64,000 nucleotides of DNA from JADJPO01 sp963724535 (GCA_963724535.1 CAVRVD010000014.1:186001-250000); one strand, 5' to 3'; shown: positions 25,448 through 33,693, counted from the stretch's first letter. The notes: generated by a model from the sequence alone, not told the origin. Numbers and translations are program-made.

Positions 25448-26446
25448 ATGGCGTCTGCGATCTGGCTGGTCACCGGCGGTGCCGGATACATCGGTTCTCA
25501 CGTCGCCCGCCGGCTGCGCGAGTCAGGTCGGCCGGTCGTGGTGCTCGACGACCTGTCCAGCGGGCACCGCAGCTTCGTCGACACCGAGGACCCGCAGGTG
25601 AGCTTCGTCGAGGGCTCGGTCGTCTCCCCCTGCGACGTGGACGCCGCGCTGGTGGCCGGCGGCGCGACGGTGGCCGGCGTCGTCCACCTGGCCGGGTTCA
25701 AGTACGCCGGGGTGAGTGTGCAGCGGCCGCTGCACACCTACACCCAGAACGTGACCGGCATGCAGGTGCTGCTGGACCGGATGCTCGAGCGCGGCGTGAC
25801 CCGGTTGGTGTTCTCCTCCAGCGCCGCGACCTTCGGTACCCCGGACGTCGACCTGGTCACCGAGACCACGCCGACCGTTCCCGAGTCGCCGTACGGGCAG
25901 AGCAAGCTGATCGGGGAGTGGCTGATTCGCGATGTCGCCCGGGTCGCCGACCTGGCGCACACCTCGCTGCGCTACTTCAACGTCGTGGGCTCGGGCTACC
26001 CGGACCTGTACGACACCAGCCCGCACAACCTGTTCCCGTTGGTGCTCAAGGCGCTCACCGAGGGCCGCACTCCGCAGGTCCTCGGCACCGACTACCCGAC
26101 ACCGGACGGCTCCTGCGTACGGGACTACGTGCACGTCGACGACCTGGCCCTGGCGCACGTGGCCGCCGCGGAGGCGCTGGAGGACGGCCGCACGCTGGAG
26201 CCGGTGTACAACCTGGGCAGCGGTGACGGGGTGTCGGTGCTGCAGATCATGGACGCCGTGCGGCGGGTCACCGGGATCGAGTTCAGCCCCGAGCGGCTCG
26301 ATCGCCGCCCTGGCGACCCCGCACGGATCGTGGCGACCGGCGAGCTGGCCGCCCGCGACCTGGGCTGGCAGATGCGCCACGGCCTGGACGACATGGTGGC
26401 CAGCGCCTGGTCGGCCTGGCAGCGGGCGAGCGCGGCCGGTCGCTGA
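25448..26446 (+). CDS. galE: UDP-glucose 4-epimerase
   Basis: A 332-residue short-chain dehydrogenase-type epimerase interconverting UDP-glucose and UDP-galactose (or the N-acetyl sugars). NAD motif VTGGAGYIGSHVARRL at the N-terminus, catalytic SSSAATFG and YGQSK (Tyr-x3-Lys), then LRYFNVVGSG and CVRDYVHVDDLALAHVAA. ATG 25448 chosen from the promoter. It converges on ugd with 8 bases between stops. Together they supply UDP-galactose and UDP-glucuronate for surface glycans. Confidence 0.92.
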   Translation: MASAIWLVTGGAGYIGSHVARRLRESGRPVVVLDDLSSGHRSFVDTEDPQVSFVEGSVVSPCDVDAALVAGGATVAGVVHLAGFKYAGVSVQRPLHTYTQNVTGMQVLLDRMLERGVTRLVFSSSAATFGTPDVDLVTETTPTVPESPYGQSKLIGEWLIRDVARVADLAHTSLRYFNVVGSGYPDLYDTSPHNLFPLVLKALTEGRTPQVLGTDYPTPDGSCVRDYVHVDDLALAHVAAAEALEDGRTLEPVYNLGSGDGVSVLQIMDAVRRVTGIEFSPERLDRRPGDPARIVATGELAARDLGWQMRHGLDDMVASAWSAWQRASAAGR

Positions 26447-26454
26447 GGCCGGCG

Positions 26455-27795
26455 TCAGGCGCGGGGGCGCCCGAGGGCCCGGTAGGTCCAGCCGGCGGCC
26501 CGCCAGCGAGCCGGGTCGAGGGCGTTGCGGCCGTCCAGGATGTGCCGCTGGCGGACGACCCCGCCCAGGGCCACCGGGTCGAGGTCGCGGTAGGCGGGCC
26601 ACTCCGTGAGCAGCAGGACGACGTCCGCCCCGGCCGTTGCCTCCTCGGCCGTGTCGACGCAGCGCAGCTGCGGCCAGTACCGGCGCACGTTGGCCAGCGC
26701 GGCGGGGTCGGTGACCACCACCGAGGCGCCCTGCAGCTGGATCTGGGCGGCCACGTTGAGGGCGGGGGAGTCCCGGATGTCGTCGCTGTCCGGTTTGAAG
26801 GCCGCCCCGAGGACGGCGACCCGCTGGCCGAGGAACGAGCCACCGACGACGTCGCGGGCCAGCTCGACCATCCGGATCCGGCGGCGCATGTTGATCGCGT
26901 CGACCTCGCGCAGGAAGGTCAGCGCCTGGTCGGCACCGAGCTCGCCCGCGCGGGCCATGAACGCTCGGATGTCCTTGGGCAGGCAGCCGCCGCCGAAACC
27001 CAGTCCGGCGCCGAGGAACTTCGGCCCGATCCGCTCGTCGCGTCCGATCGCGTCGGCCAGCACGGTGACGTCGGCGCCGGCGGCCTCGCACACCTCGGCC
27101 ATCGCGTTGATGAAGGAGATCTTCGTGGCCAGGAACGCGTTGGCAGCCGTCTTGACCAGCTCCGAGGTGGGGTAGTCGGCCACGATGACCGGGGTGCCCT
27201 CGGCGATCGGCGCCGCGTAGACCTCGTCGAGCAGGGCCCGGGCGGGTGCCGCCTGCTCGGCGTCGGTGGGCAGGCCGTAGACGAGCCGGTCCGGGTGCTG
27301 GGTGTCGGCCACGGCGTGCCCCTCGCGCAGGAACTCGGGGTTCCAGGCCAGGATCGCGCCGTCCGACTTCTTCTCGACCAGCTCCGCCAGCAGCGCGGCG
27401 GTGCCGACCGGCACCGTCGACTTGCCGACCACCAGGTCGCCGGGGCGCAGCAACGGCAGCAGCAGGGCGACCGCGGCGTCCACATAGCTGGTGTCCGCCG
27501 CGAACTCGCCGCTGCGCTGCGGGGTGCCCACGCACACGAAGTACACCGTCGGCGCCGGGTCGCCGCCGTCCGGCATCAGGTCGGCGATGTCGGCGGTGAA
27601 CCGCAGCCGTCCGCTGGCCCCGGCCCGTTCGAGCAGCTCGGGCAGAGCCGGTTCGTGGAACGGGGGCCGGCCGGCCGCCAGCTCGATGATCTTGGCCTCG
27701 TCGACGTCGAAGCCGACCACCTCATGCCCCATGTCCGCCATGCATGCCGCGTGCACGGCGCCGAGGTATCCGCATCCGATGACGACGACCTTCAT
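26455..27795 (-). CDS. ugd: UDP-glucose 6-dehydrogenase
   Basis: A 446-residue UDP-glucose/GDP-mannose dehydrogenase family enzyme. N-terminal Rossmann MKVVVIGCGYLGAVHAACMA, TVPVGT, NPEFLREGHAV, catalytic Cys in LGFGGGCLPKDI, and C-terminal GAAFKPDSDDIRDSPAL. It oxidises UDP-glucose to UDP-glucuronate with two NAD. ATG 27795 follows TAGCCT by seven bases; an earlier in-frame start would run across the divergent gene. Confidence 0.93.
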   Translation of the reverse strand: MKVVVIGCGYLGAVHAACMADMGHEVVGFDVDEAKIIELAAGRPPFHEPALPELLERAGASGRLRFTADIADLMPDGGDPAPTVYFVCVGTPQRSGEFAADTSYVDAAVALLLPLLRPGDLVVGKSTVPVGTAALLAELVEKKSDGAILAWNPEFLREGHAVADTQHPDRLVYGLPTDAEQAAPARALLDEVYAAPIAEGTPVIVADYPTSELVKTAANAFLATKISFINAMAEVCEAAGADVTVLADAIGRDERIGPKFLGAGLGFGGGCLPKDIRAFMARAGELGADQALTFLREVDAINMRRRIRMVELARDVVGGSFLGQRVAVLGAAFKPDSDDIRDSPALNVAAQIQLQGASVVVTDPAALANVRRYWPQLRCVDTAEEATAGADVVLLLTEWPAYRDLDPVALGGVVRQRHILDGRNALDPARWRAAGWTYRALGRPRA

Positions 27796-27802
27796 GACCA
27801 GG

Positions 27803-27808
27803 AGGCTA
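27803..27808 (-). promoter_or_regulatory. -10 box of a leaderless promoter (TAGCCT)
   Basis: Minus-strand TAGCCT, seven bases, then ATG 27795 of ugd. Confidence 0.55.
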
Positions 27809-27847
27809 CCGGTGCTCCGTGCAGCGCCAGGCATCGGTCGCGCCGCG

Positions 27848-27853
27848 TAGGGT
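27848..27853 (+). promoter_or_regulatory. -10 box of a leaderless promoter (TAGGGT)
   Basis: TAGGGT, seven bases, then ATG 27861 of the LLM oxidoreductase. It diverges from the ugd box 39 bases away. Confidence 0.55.
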
Positions 27854-27860
27854 CGCCACC

Positions 27861-28865
27861 ATGCGCTTCGGACTTTTCGTTCCTCAGGGCTGGCGGCTCG
27901 ACCTGGTCGGGATCGCGCCGGCCGACCAGTGGCAGGCGATGTCGTCGGTCGCGGCCCTGGCCGAGGCCGGCCCGTGGGAGTCGATCTGGGTGTACGACCA
28001 CTTCCACACCGTGCCGATGCCGACCGAGCAGGCCACCCACGAGGCGTGGACACTGATGGCGGCGTTCGCCGCGTCCACCTCGCGGGTTCGGCTCGGCCAG
28101 ATGTGCACCTGCATGGGCTACCGCCACCCGATGTACCTGGCCAAGGTGGCCGCCACGGTCGACGTGATCAGTGGCGGCCGCGCCGAGATGGGCATCGGAG
28201 CCGGCTGGTACGAGCACGAGTGGCGGGCCTACGGGTATGGGTTCCCCTCCGCCGGGGAGCGGCTGGCGATGCTCGACGAGGGCGTGCAGATCATGCTGGC
28301 GGCGTGGGCGGACGGCGTGGCCTCCTTCCACGGTCGGCACTACCAGGTGGACGGCGCGATCTGCCGCCCGACGCCGCTGCAGGCCGACGCCGCCGGTCGC
28401 GGACACCTGCCGATGTGGATCGCCGGCGGCGGGGAGAAGAAGACGCTGCGGATCGCCGCGCAGCACGCCGACTACACCAACTTCGACGGCACGCCGCAGA
28501 CCTTCCGGCGCAAGTCCCAGATCCTTGCCGAGCACTGCCGCGACGTCGGGCGCGACTACGAGGAGATCGTCCGCTCGGCCAACTACAACGTCGTGATCGG
28601 GCGGGACGAGACCGAGGTGGCCGAGCGGCTCGACGCCATCGCCGAGCGCGCCCGCCCCCAGGTGAGTCCGGAGCGGCTGGCATCGTCGATGGAGACACTG
28701 CGCACCGGGCCGTTGGTCGGCACGCCGGAGCAGGTCGTCGAGACCCTGCGTGGGCTACAGGCCGACGGGATGACGTACGCGATCACCTACTTCCAGGAGG
28801 CCGCGTACGACACCAGCGGGATCCAGCTGTTCGTCGACGAGGTGATCCCGGCCGTCACCGGCTGA
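27861..28865 (+). CDS. LLM class F420-dependent oxidoreductase (Rv1855c-type)
   Basis: A 334-residue luciferase-like TIM barrel. It starts MRFGLFVPQGWRLDLVGI and contains WESIWVYDHFHTVPMPTEQA, LGQMCTCMGYRHPMYLAKVA, DVISGGRAEMGIGAGWYEHE and LPMWIAGGGEKKTLRIAAQH, all typical of F420-dependent actinobacterial members. Likely a hydride transfer enzyme using coenzyme F420; the substrate is unknown. ATG 27861 sits seven bases after the promoter box. Confidence 0.87.
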   Translation: MRFGLFVPQGWRLDLVGIAPADQWQAMSSVAALAEAGPWESIWVYDHFHTVPMPTEQATHEAWTLMAAFAASTSRVRLGQMCTCMGYRHPMYLAKVAATVDVISGGRAEMGIGAGWYEHEWRAYGYGFPSAGERLAMLDEGVQIMLAAWADGVASFHGRHYQVDGAICRPTPLQADAAGRGHLPMWIAGGGEKKTLRIAAQHADYTNFDGTPQTFRRKSQILAEHCRDVGRDYEEIVRSANYNVVIGRDETEVAERLDAIAERARPQVSPERLASSMETLRTGPLVGTPEQVVETLRGLQADGMTYAITYFQEAAYDTSGIQLFVDEVIPAVTG

Positions 28866-28934
28866 GCGGGGTGAGCGCTGTGTGACGTTGCGCCCGTCAC
28901 GACGTGGGTCGTGGTCGGTTCGGCTACTCGTGGG

Positions 28935-28940
28935 TAGCCT
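28935..28940 (+). promoter_or_regulatory. -10 box of a leaderless promoter (TAGCCT)
   Basis: TAGCCT, six bases, then ATG 28947 of the acyl-CoA dehydrogenase gene. Confidence 0.55.
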
Positions 28941-28946
28941 GCCGCC

Positions 28947-30131
28947 ATGAGGGGCACATCCGATGGGGTCCCCACCCGCGACGAGTTCCCACTCTTCGCC
29001 CTCTCGGACGAGCACGAGGACCTCCGGGCCAACCTGCGCGAGCTGTGCCGAGACCGGGTCGCTCCCAACGCCGCCAAGGCCGATGAGGCGGCCGAGTTCC
29101 CCCAGGCCTCCTACGACGCCCTGCGCGAGGCCGACATGCACGCGCCGCACATCCCCGAGGCGTACGGCGGGGCGGGGGCCGACGCCCTGGCCACCTGCAT
29201 CGTCATCGAGGAGGTCGCCCGGGTCTGCGCCTCGTCCTCGCTGATCCCGGCTGTCAACAAGCTCGGCACGATGCCGCTGCTGCTGGCCGCCTCCGAGGAG
29301 GTCAAGCAGCGCTACCTGCCGCCGGTCGCCGCGGGGGAGGCGATGTTCTGCTACGCCCTGTCCGAGCGCGAGGCCGGCAGCGACACCGCAGGCATGTCCT
29401 GTGCGGCGACCGCGGACGGTGACGACTGGGTGCTCAACGGGCACAAGGCGTGGATCACCAACGCCGGCATCAGCCGGTTCTACACGGTGCTCGCGGTCAC
29501 CGACCCCGACGGGCCGCGGGGTGGCAACGTCAGCGCCTTCGTCGTCGAGGAGGGCGACGAGGGGTTCAGCCTCGGGACCAAGGAGCGCAAGCTCGGCATC
29601 AGGGGCTGCCCGACCCGGGAGATCCTCTTCGACAACTGCCGGATCCCCGGTGACCGGCTGGTCGGCGAGATCGGCGGGGGGCTGCACCTGGCCCTGCGCA
29701 CCCTCGACCACACCCGGATCACCATCGGCGCCCAGGCGGTCGGCATCGCCCAGGGCGCCCTGGACGTCGCGACCGCCTACGTCAAGGAACGCCGCCAGTT
29801 CGGCAAGGCGATCGCCGAGTTCCAGGGCGTCCAGTTCATGCTCGCCGACATGGCGATGACGCTCGAGGCGGCTCGGCAGCTGGTCTACGTGGCGGCAGGC
29901 AAGAGCGAGCGCCGGGAGAGCGACGTGTCCTTCTTCGGCGCCGCCGCCAAGTGCTACGCCTCGGATGTCGCCATGCGGGTCACCACCGATGCCGTCCAGC
30001 TGCTCGGCGGGGCCGGCTACACCAGCGACCACCCGGTCGAGCGGATGATGCGGGACGCCAAGATCACCCAGATCTACGAGGGCACCAACCAGATCCAGCG
30101 CCTGGTGATGGCCCGCCAGCTGCTGGGCTGA
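28947..30131 (+). CDS. Acyl-CoA dehydrogenase
   Basis: A 394-residue FAD flavoprotein catalysing alpha,beta-dehydrogenation of acyl-CoA. Signatures: YALSEREAGSDTAGMSCAAT, GHKAWITNAG, YVKERRQFGKAIAEFQGVQF, LLGGAGYTSDHPVERMMRDA and ITQIYEGTNQIQRLVMARQL, with the catalytic Glu in YEGTNQ. The position near purE and the carboxylase genes matches fadE25 in mycobacteria. Short- or branched-chain substrates are likely but cannot be decided here. Confidence 0.93.
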   Translation: MRGTSDGVPTRDEFPLFALSDEHEDLRANLRELCRDRVAPNAAKADEAAEFPQASYDALREADMHAPHIPEAYGGAGADALATCIVIEEVARVCASSSLIPAVNKLGTMPLLLAASEEVKQRYLPPVAAGEAMFCYALSEREAGSDTAGMSCAATADGDDWVLNGHKAWITNAGISRFYTVLAVTDPDGPRGGNVSAFVVEEGDEGFSLGTKERKLGIRGCPTREILFDNCRIPGDRLVGEIGGGLHLALRTLDHTRITIGAQAVGIAQGALDVATAYVKERRQFGKAIAEFQGVQFMLADMAMTLEAARQLVYVAAGKSERRESDVSFFGAAAKCYASDVAMRVTTDAVQLLGGAGYTSDHPVERMMRDAKITQIYEGTNQIQRLVMARQLLG

Positions 30132-30155
30132 CCGACCGCCCGCGGTGCCGGGTGG

Positions 30156-30866
30156 TCACGAGGGCGGCACGGCCGGGAACTCGTGGCGGGCCTGGTCGGC
30201 GATCTGCTTCATCAGGTAGCCGTCCATCGCGGCGCCGAGGAACCCGCCGGCCACCGGGACGCCGCGACCCAGCCGGGACAGCGCCTTCTCGCCGACGCCG
30301 CGCAGCAGCCGGAAGCCGATGGCCTTGTTGACCATCAGCATCGCCGCCGGCGGCAGGTTCGTCAGGCCCAGGAGGGCCGGGCGTGCGCCGCCGGTACCCA
30401 GTCCGGCACGGGCCAGCGCCTCGTCCGCGTTCGAGCCGATCAGGGTGAGCAGCACCGCCGTGCGCACCTGGGGGCGGCTGATGTCATGGCCACGCAGCCG
30501 GGCGATCGCACCGACCATCCGGGTGGCCTGGACGTAGAACTCCAGGACGTTGACCGGCAACGCCACCGGCATGGTGACGAACCCGCCGATGCCGGTCAGG
30601 AAGCCGCCCGCGCCGCCGGTCACCAGGTGCGAGCGCACCACCTTGTCGATCGCCTCCTCCATGGTGGCGGCGCCGCGGCGTGCCTCGTCGGCGACCTGAG
30701 CGGCCGAGTCCAGCGGCCCCGCACCGTCCAGGCCGAGGTCGAGCAGGCGCTGGACGAGCCGGCTGACCACGTTGTCGTCGCCCTCGCCGCTCTCAGCGCG
30801 CTCGAGCGCCGAGCGGGTCACCGCCGCGTCCGCCGTCCTGGGTCGGAGCAGGTCGAACAGTCCCAT
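30156..30866 (-). CDS. EcsC family protein
   Basis: A 236-residue EcsC-domain protein. Features: EEAIDKVVRSHLVTGGAGGF, then a hydrophobic glycine-rich pair (LTGIGGFVTMPVALPVNVLE), MVGAIARLRGHDISRPQVRT and GRGVPVAGGFLGAAMDGYLM. EcsC-like proteins are membrane-associated with no firm function. ATG 30866 is preceded by a purine-rich GGGAAGGA. The stop lies 24 bases from the convergent acyl-CoA dehydrogenase stop. Confidence 0.85.
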   Translation of the reverse strand: MGLFDLLRPRTADAAVTRSALERAESGEGDDNVVSRLVQRLLDLGLDGAGPLDSAAQVADEARRGAATMEEAIDKVVRSHLVTGGAGGFLTGIGGFVTMPVALPVNVLEFYVQATRMVGAIARLRGHDISRPQVRTAVLLTLIGSNADEALARAGLGTGGARPALLGLTNLPPAAMLMVNKAIGFRLLRGVGEKALSRLGRGVPVAGGFLGAAMDGYLMKQIADQARHEFPAVPPS

Positions 30867-31069
30867 CGACGTCCTTCCCGGTCGCGCCCCGGACTGCCGT
30901 CGTCGGGACGCCGTGATCCGGCCAGGCTGCCACGGCCCTCGGGCAGGGCGCACCTCGACCGGTGTCGTGACGGCCGGAGCCTGCGGGGAACCACGACGTC
31001 GGGGTATTCTTTGAACAAGCGGTCAATTAATGGTCCCCACGCGGGACCCGAACGAAAGGTCGGATCCGG

Positions 31070-31837
31070 ATGGACGGCTTCTCCTGGAGCAGCGGCTTGA
31101 ACGACATGTGGTCGCTGATCGCCACGACGGTCCCGAAACTGCTGTTCTTCCTGACGGTGCTGCTCATCGGGTGGTTCGTCGTCCGAATCATCCGCCGGGT
31201 GGTCGCACGGCTCCTGACCCGTCTCGGGTTCGATGCCGCCGTGGAGCGGGCCGGGCTCGCCGAAGCGCTGTCCAGCAGCAACCAGCGGCCCTCGGGCACC
31301 GTCGCGATGCTGCTCTACTACGCGCTGATGCTGCTGGTGCTGACCGGCGCCTTCGCCGTCTTCGGCGCCGGCAACCCGATCAGCCAGCTGTTGACCGGCA
31401 TCGTCGCCTACCTGCCGCGGGTGTTCGTGGCCATCGCCATCGTGGTGATCGCCGGCCTCATCGCCCGCAAGGTCACCGAGATCGTGCGCGGCCTGCTGGC
31501 GGACAAGGTCGACGGGGCGGCCTGGGTGGCCCGGGCAGCCGGGGTCGCGGTCATGGTGATCGGCGCCTTCTCCGCGCTGAGCCAGCTCGCGATCGCCCCG
31601 GCGATCATCAACGGTCTGTTCTACGCCCTGCTCGCCGTGATCGTCGGCTCGGCCGTGATCGCGATCGGTGGCGGGGGCATCGCTCCGATGCGGCGCCAGT
31701 GGGACAAGGCCATCGGCCGCCTGGAGGCCTCGCCGGGGCAGCCGGGACTCGACGCCGACGCCGCCTCGACGGCCGGTGCCGAACGGATCTCGCTCACCGA
31801 CGCCGAGTACCACGCCACCCGCTTCCGCGACCGCTGA
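31070..31837 (+). CDS. Mechanosensitive-channel-like TM-helix repeat protein
   Basis: A 255-residue membrane protein with about five TM helices. It carries TM_helix/MscS-like repeats as in CmpX and related proteins: LLFFLTVLLIGWFVVRIIRR, YLPRVFVAIAIVVIAGLIAR, AAWVARAAGVAVMVIGAFSA and GLFYALLAVIVGSAVIAIGG, each ending before amphipathic segments such as GFDAAVERAGLAEAL. The MscS beta domain is missing, so it may be an adaptor or small channel. The upstream region (31000-31069) is AT-richer and probably holds the promoter; AAAGG lies 12 bases before ATG 31070. Confidence 0.78.
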   Translation: MDGFSWSSGLNDMWSLIATTVPKLLFFLTVLLIGWFVVRIIRRVVARLLTRLGFDAAVERAGLAEALSSSNQRPSGTVAMLLYYALMLLVLTGAFAVFGAGNPISQLLTGIVAYLPRVFVAIAIVVIAGLIARKVTEIVRGLLADKVDGAAWVARAAGVAVMVIGAFSALSQLAIAPAIINGLFYALLAVIVGSAVIAIGGGGIAPMRRQWDKAIGRLEASPGQPGLDADAASTAGAERISLTDAEYHATRFRDR

Positions 31838-31863
31838 GCCGCGGCGAGCACGAACCCGCGGCT
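31837..31863. terminator. Hairpin between convergent genes
   Basis: AGCCGCGG (31837-31844) pairs with CCGCGGCT (31856-31863) across an 11-base loop, starting at the last base of the membrane protein's stop codon. It faces the convergent aldolase gene. Confidence 0.5.
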
Positions 31864-31895
31864 GCCGGGCGACCTTCGGGCGCAGGCCGCGTCGT

Positions 31896-32581
31896 TCAGG
31901 CGCCGAGCGCCCCGGCCCGCAGCTCGGGCGGGAACTCGGTGGTCTCGTCGCCGAGCAGGAGCATCCGGTAGGTGGCCGTCGCCGCACTCTCCAGGTTCAC
32001 CGCTGCCCGGTAGGCCACGTCGATGTCGGCGCCGACGCACGAGCAGCCGTGGAAGGCCAGCAGCACCGTGTCCGTCTCGGTCAGCGCCGCTGCCGCGGAG
32101 TCGGCGAGCTCGTGGGACCCGTTGGGCCAGAACGGCACCCGAGCCACTTGGCCGACGTAGGCGACGTGGTCGAGGGTCAGCAGCCGCAGCCGTCTGCCGA
32201 GCGCGTCCAGCAGGACGGCGTGCTCCGGGTGCAGGTGCACCACCGCGCCGACATCCGGCCGGGCCAGGTAGGCGCGCTGGTGCAGCCGCCACTCGCTGGA
32301 CGGTTCCGGGCCGACCAGCACCCTGCCGTCCAGCCCCATCGTGGTGAAGGGGCCCCCCTCGGCCCGCCCGGCCTGGTCCGGATCGGCCTGGTCCGGATCG
32401 GCCGGTCCGGATCGAGACGGTCCAGGACGGCGCCGCGGGCGGTGACCAGGAAGGTGTCCGACCGCGGGCCACGGACCGACAGGTTGCCCCCGGTGGCCAC
32501 GACGAGCCCGCCGGCCACGGCCGCCCGGCCGACTCGGGCCATCGCGGCGGCGGCGCGCGGCGCAGCCGTCGGCGCGCTCAC
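31896..32581 (-). pseudogene. Class II aldolase/adducin family gene with a frameshift
   Basis: The N-terminal part, from ATG 32581, encodes MARVGRAAVAGGLVVATGGN, LSVRGPRSDTFLVTARGAVL and DRLDPD. The remainder is in a different frame: VLVGPEPSSEWRLHQRAYLA, GAVVHLHPEHAVLLDALG (metal-site His-x-His) and VLLAFHGCSCVGADIDVAYR. The switch falls in a repeat array at 32371-32414: two 15-base copies and a third of 14 bases. Restoring the missing base gives three DPDQA repeats in one continuous aldolase frame. It overlaps mtnA by four bases. Related enzymes act on methylthioribulose- or deoxyribulose-1-phosphate, as an aldolase or as MtnB dehydratase. It may be a true mutation or an assembly error. Confidence 0.75.
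32371..32414. repeat. 15-bp tandem repeat, third copy one base short
   Basis: GCCTGGTCCGGATCG occurs at 32371-32385 and 32386-32400. It is followed at 32401-32414 by GCCGGTCCGGATCG, which lacks the T after GCC. On the coding (minus) strand each full unit encodes DPDQA. The short copy causes the frame switch in the class II aldolase gene. Confidence 0.9.
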
Positions 32582-33624
32582 GCGACTCCCGTCCGGGCCA
32601 ACGGGTCACGGCCCGGACGGATCACCCGGATGTCGGTGACGATCGCGGTCACGAGCTCGGGCGGGGTGACGTCGAAGGCAGGGTTGACCGCGCCGGCACC
32701 GTCCGGGGCGATCCGCACCCCGCGCACCGACAGCACTTCCTCGGCGCCGCGGTCCTCGACCACGATCGACGCGCCGTCGGGGGTGTCGACGTCCAGGGTC
32801 GACTCCGGCGCCACGACCAGGAACGGCAGCGGGGCGGGCGCCGCGTACCGGGCGGCCAGGGCCAGTGCGAAGGTGCCGACCTTGTTCGCCACCGAGCCGT
32901 CGGCGGCGATCCGGTCGGCGCCGACCAGGACGGCGTCCACCTGCCCGGTGGCCATCAGGTGCGCCATCGCCGAGTCGACCACCAGGTCGAACGGCGCGTC
33001 CATCCGCTGCAGCTCCCAGGCGGTGAGCCGCGAACCCTGCAGCAGCGGCCTTGTCTCGCAGGCGATCACCCGGGCCAGGTGGCCGTCACGGAGGACCTGC
33101 TCGACGACGGCGAGCGCCGTCCCGTGCTCGACCGCCGCCAGCGCCCCGGTGTTGCAGATCGTGGCCAGGGTCATTCCGCCGTCCCGTGGCTCTCGCGGGT
33201 CGCCGATGAGCTCACCCAGCAGGTCGGCGCCGCGGCGGGCCATCGCCACGGACGCCGTGATCTCGCCGTCCCGTACCGCCAACGCCGCCCGCAGCACCGC
33301 GTCCGGGTCGGGCAGCGCGGCGGCAGCCGTCGCCACCCCGCGGGCCAGGTTGACCGCGGTCGGCCGGGCGGTGCGCAGCGCCTCCAACGCGGCCGGTACC
33401 GCCGCCGGGGGCAGGGTCCGGACGGCGAGGGCGACACCCAGCGCGCCGGCCACCCCGAGCGCCGGCGCCCCGCGTGTGGACAGCCGGCGGATCGCCGCGA
33501 CCAGATCGGCCACCGAGGAGATCCGCAGCCAGTGCTCGGTCTGGGGTAGCCGGGTCTGGTCGAGCAGCCGGACGTACCCGCCACCGGGAGCGCTCGAGTC
33601 CTCGACCCAGTCGATCGGACGCAT
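32578..33624 (-). CDS. mtnA: S-methyl-5-thioribose-1-phosphate isomerase
   Basis: A 348-residue aldose-ketose isomerase of methionine/5'-deoxynucleoside salvage. Motifs: RRLSTRGAPALGVAGALGVA, the catalytic Cys in TLATICNTGALAAVEHGTAL, ACETRPLLQGSRLTAWEL, Asp in VLVGADRIAADGSVANKVGT and the C-terminal FDVTPPELVTAIVTDIRVIR. It converts MTR-1-P to MTRu-1-P. Starts at ATG 33624, five bases after TAGCCT. The coupled class II aldolase-like gene downstream suggests the C-C-cleaving (DHAP shunt) route or the MtnB dehydratase route. Confidence 0.93.
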   Translation of the reverse strand: MRPIDWVEDSSAPGGGYVRLLDQTRLPQTEHWLRISSVADLVAAIRRLSTRGAPALGVAGALGVALAVRTLPPAAVPAALEALRTARPTAVNLARGVATAAAALPDPDAVLRAALAVRDGEITASVAMARRGADLLGELIGDPREPRDGGMTLATICNTGALAAVEHGTALAVVEQVLRDGHLARVIACETRPLLQGSRLTAWELQRMDAPFDLVVDSAMAHLMATGQVDAVLVGADRIAADGSVANKVGTFALALAARYAAPAPLPFLVVAPESTLDVDTPDGASIVVEDRGAEEVLSVRGVRIAPDGAGAVNPAFDVTPPELVTAIVTDIRVIRPGRDPLARTGVA

Positions 33625-33628
33625 ACCC

Positions 33629-33693
33629 GAGGCTAACCACCCTCGGCCCCGAGGCTAACCACCCTCGGCCCCGAGGCTAACCACCCTCGGCCC
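33629..33693. repeat. 22-bp tandem repeat, three copies, in the mtnA promoter
   Basis: The unit is GAGGCTAACCACCCTCGGCCCC at 33629-33650 and 33651-33672, with a nearly full third copy at 33673-33693. Each unit with its flank can form CCGAGG...CCTCGG, and on the minus strand each carries GGTTAGCCTCGG with a TAGCCT -10-like hexamer. The array begins five bases upstream of the mtnA start codon. Confidence 0.92.
33630..33635 (-). promoter_or_regulatory. -10 box for mtnA (TAGCCT), triplicated by the repeat
   Basis: Minus-strand TAGCCT, five bases, then ATG 33624. Identical hexamers occur at 33652-33657 and 33674-33679 in the next two copies, so up to three start sites spaced 22 bases apart are possible. 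Confidence 0.45.

Noticed and set aside
25523..27535. A 670-codon minus-strand frame across galE and ugd
   Set aside because: Spans two well-supported genes in wrong frames; Arg/Gly/Pro-rich and without motifs.
32177..32609. Two separate overlapping genes instead of one frameshifted aldolase
   Set aside because: Each frame alone holds only half of a class II aldolase, and one base in a repeat array restores a single continuous protein.
33629..33693. Tandem repeat considered as a CRISPR array
   Set aside because: Units are contiguous without unique spacers and no cas genes are present.
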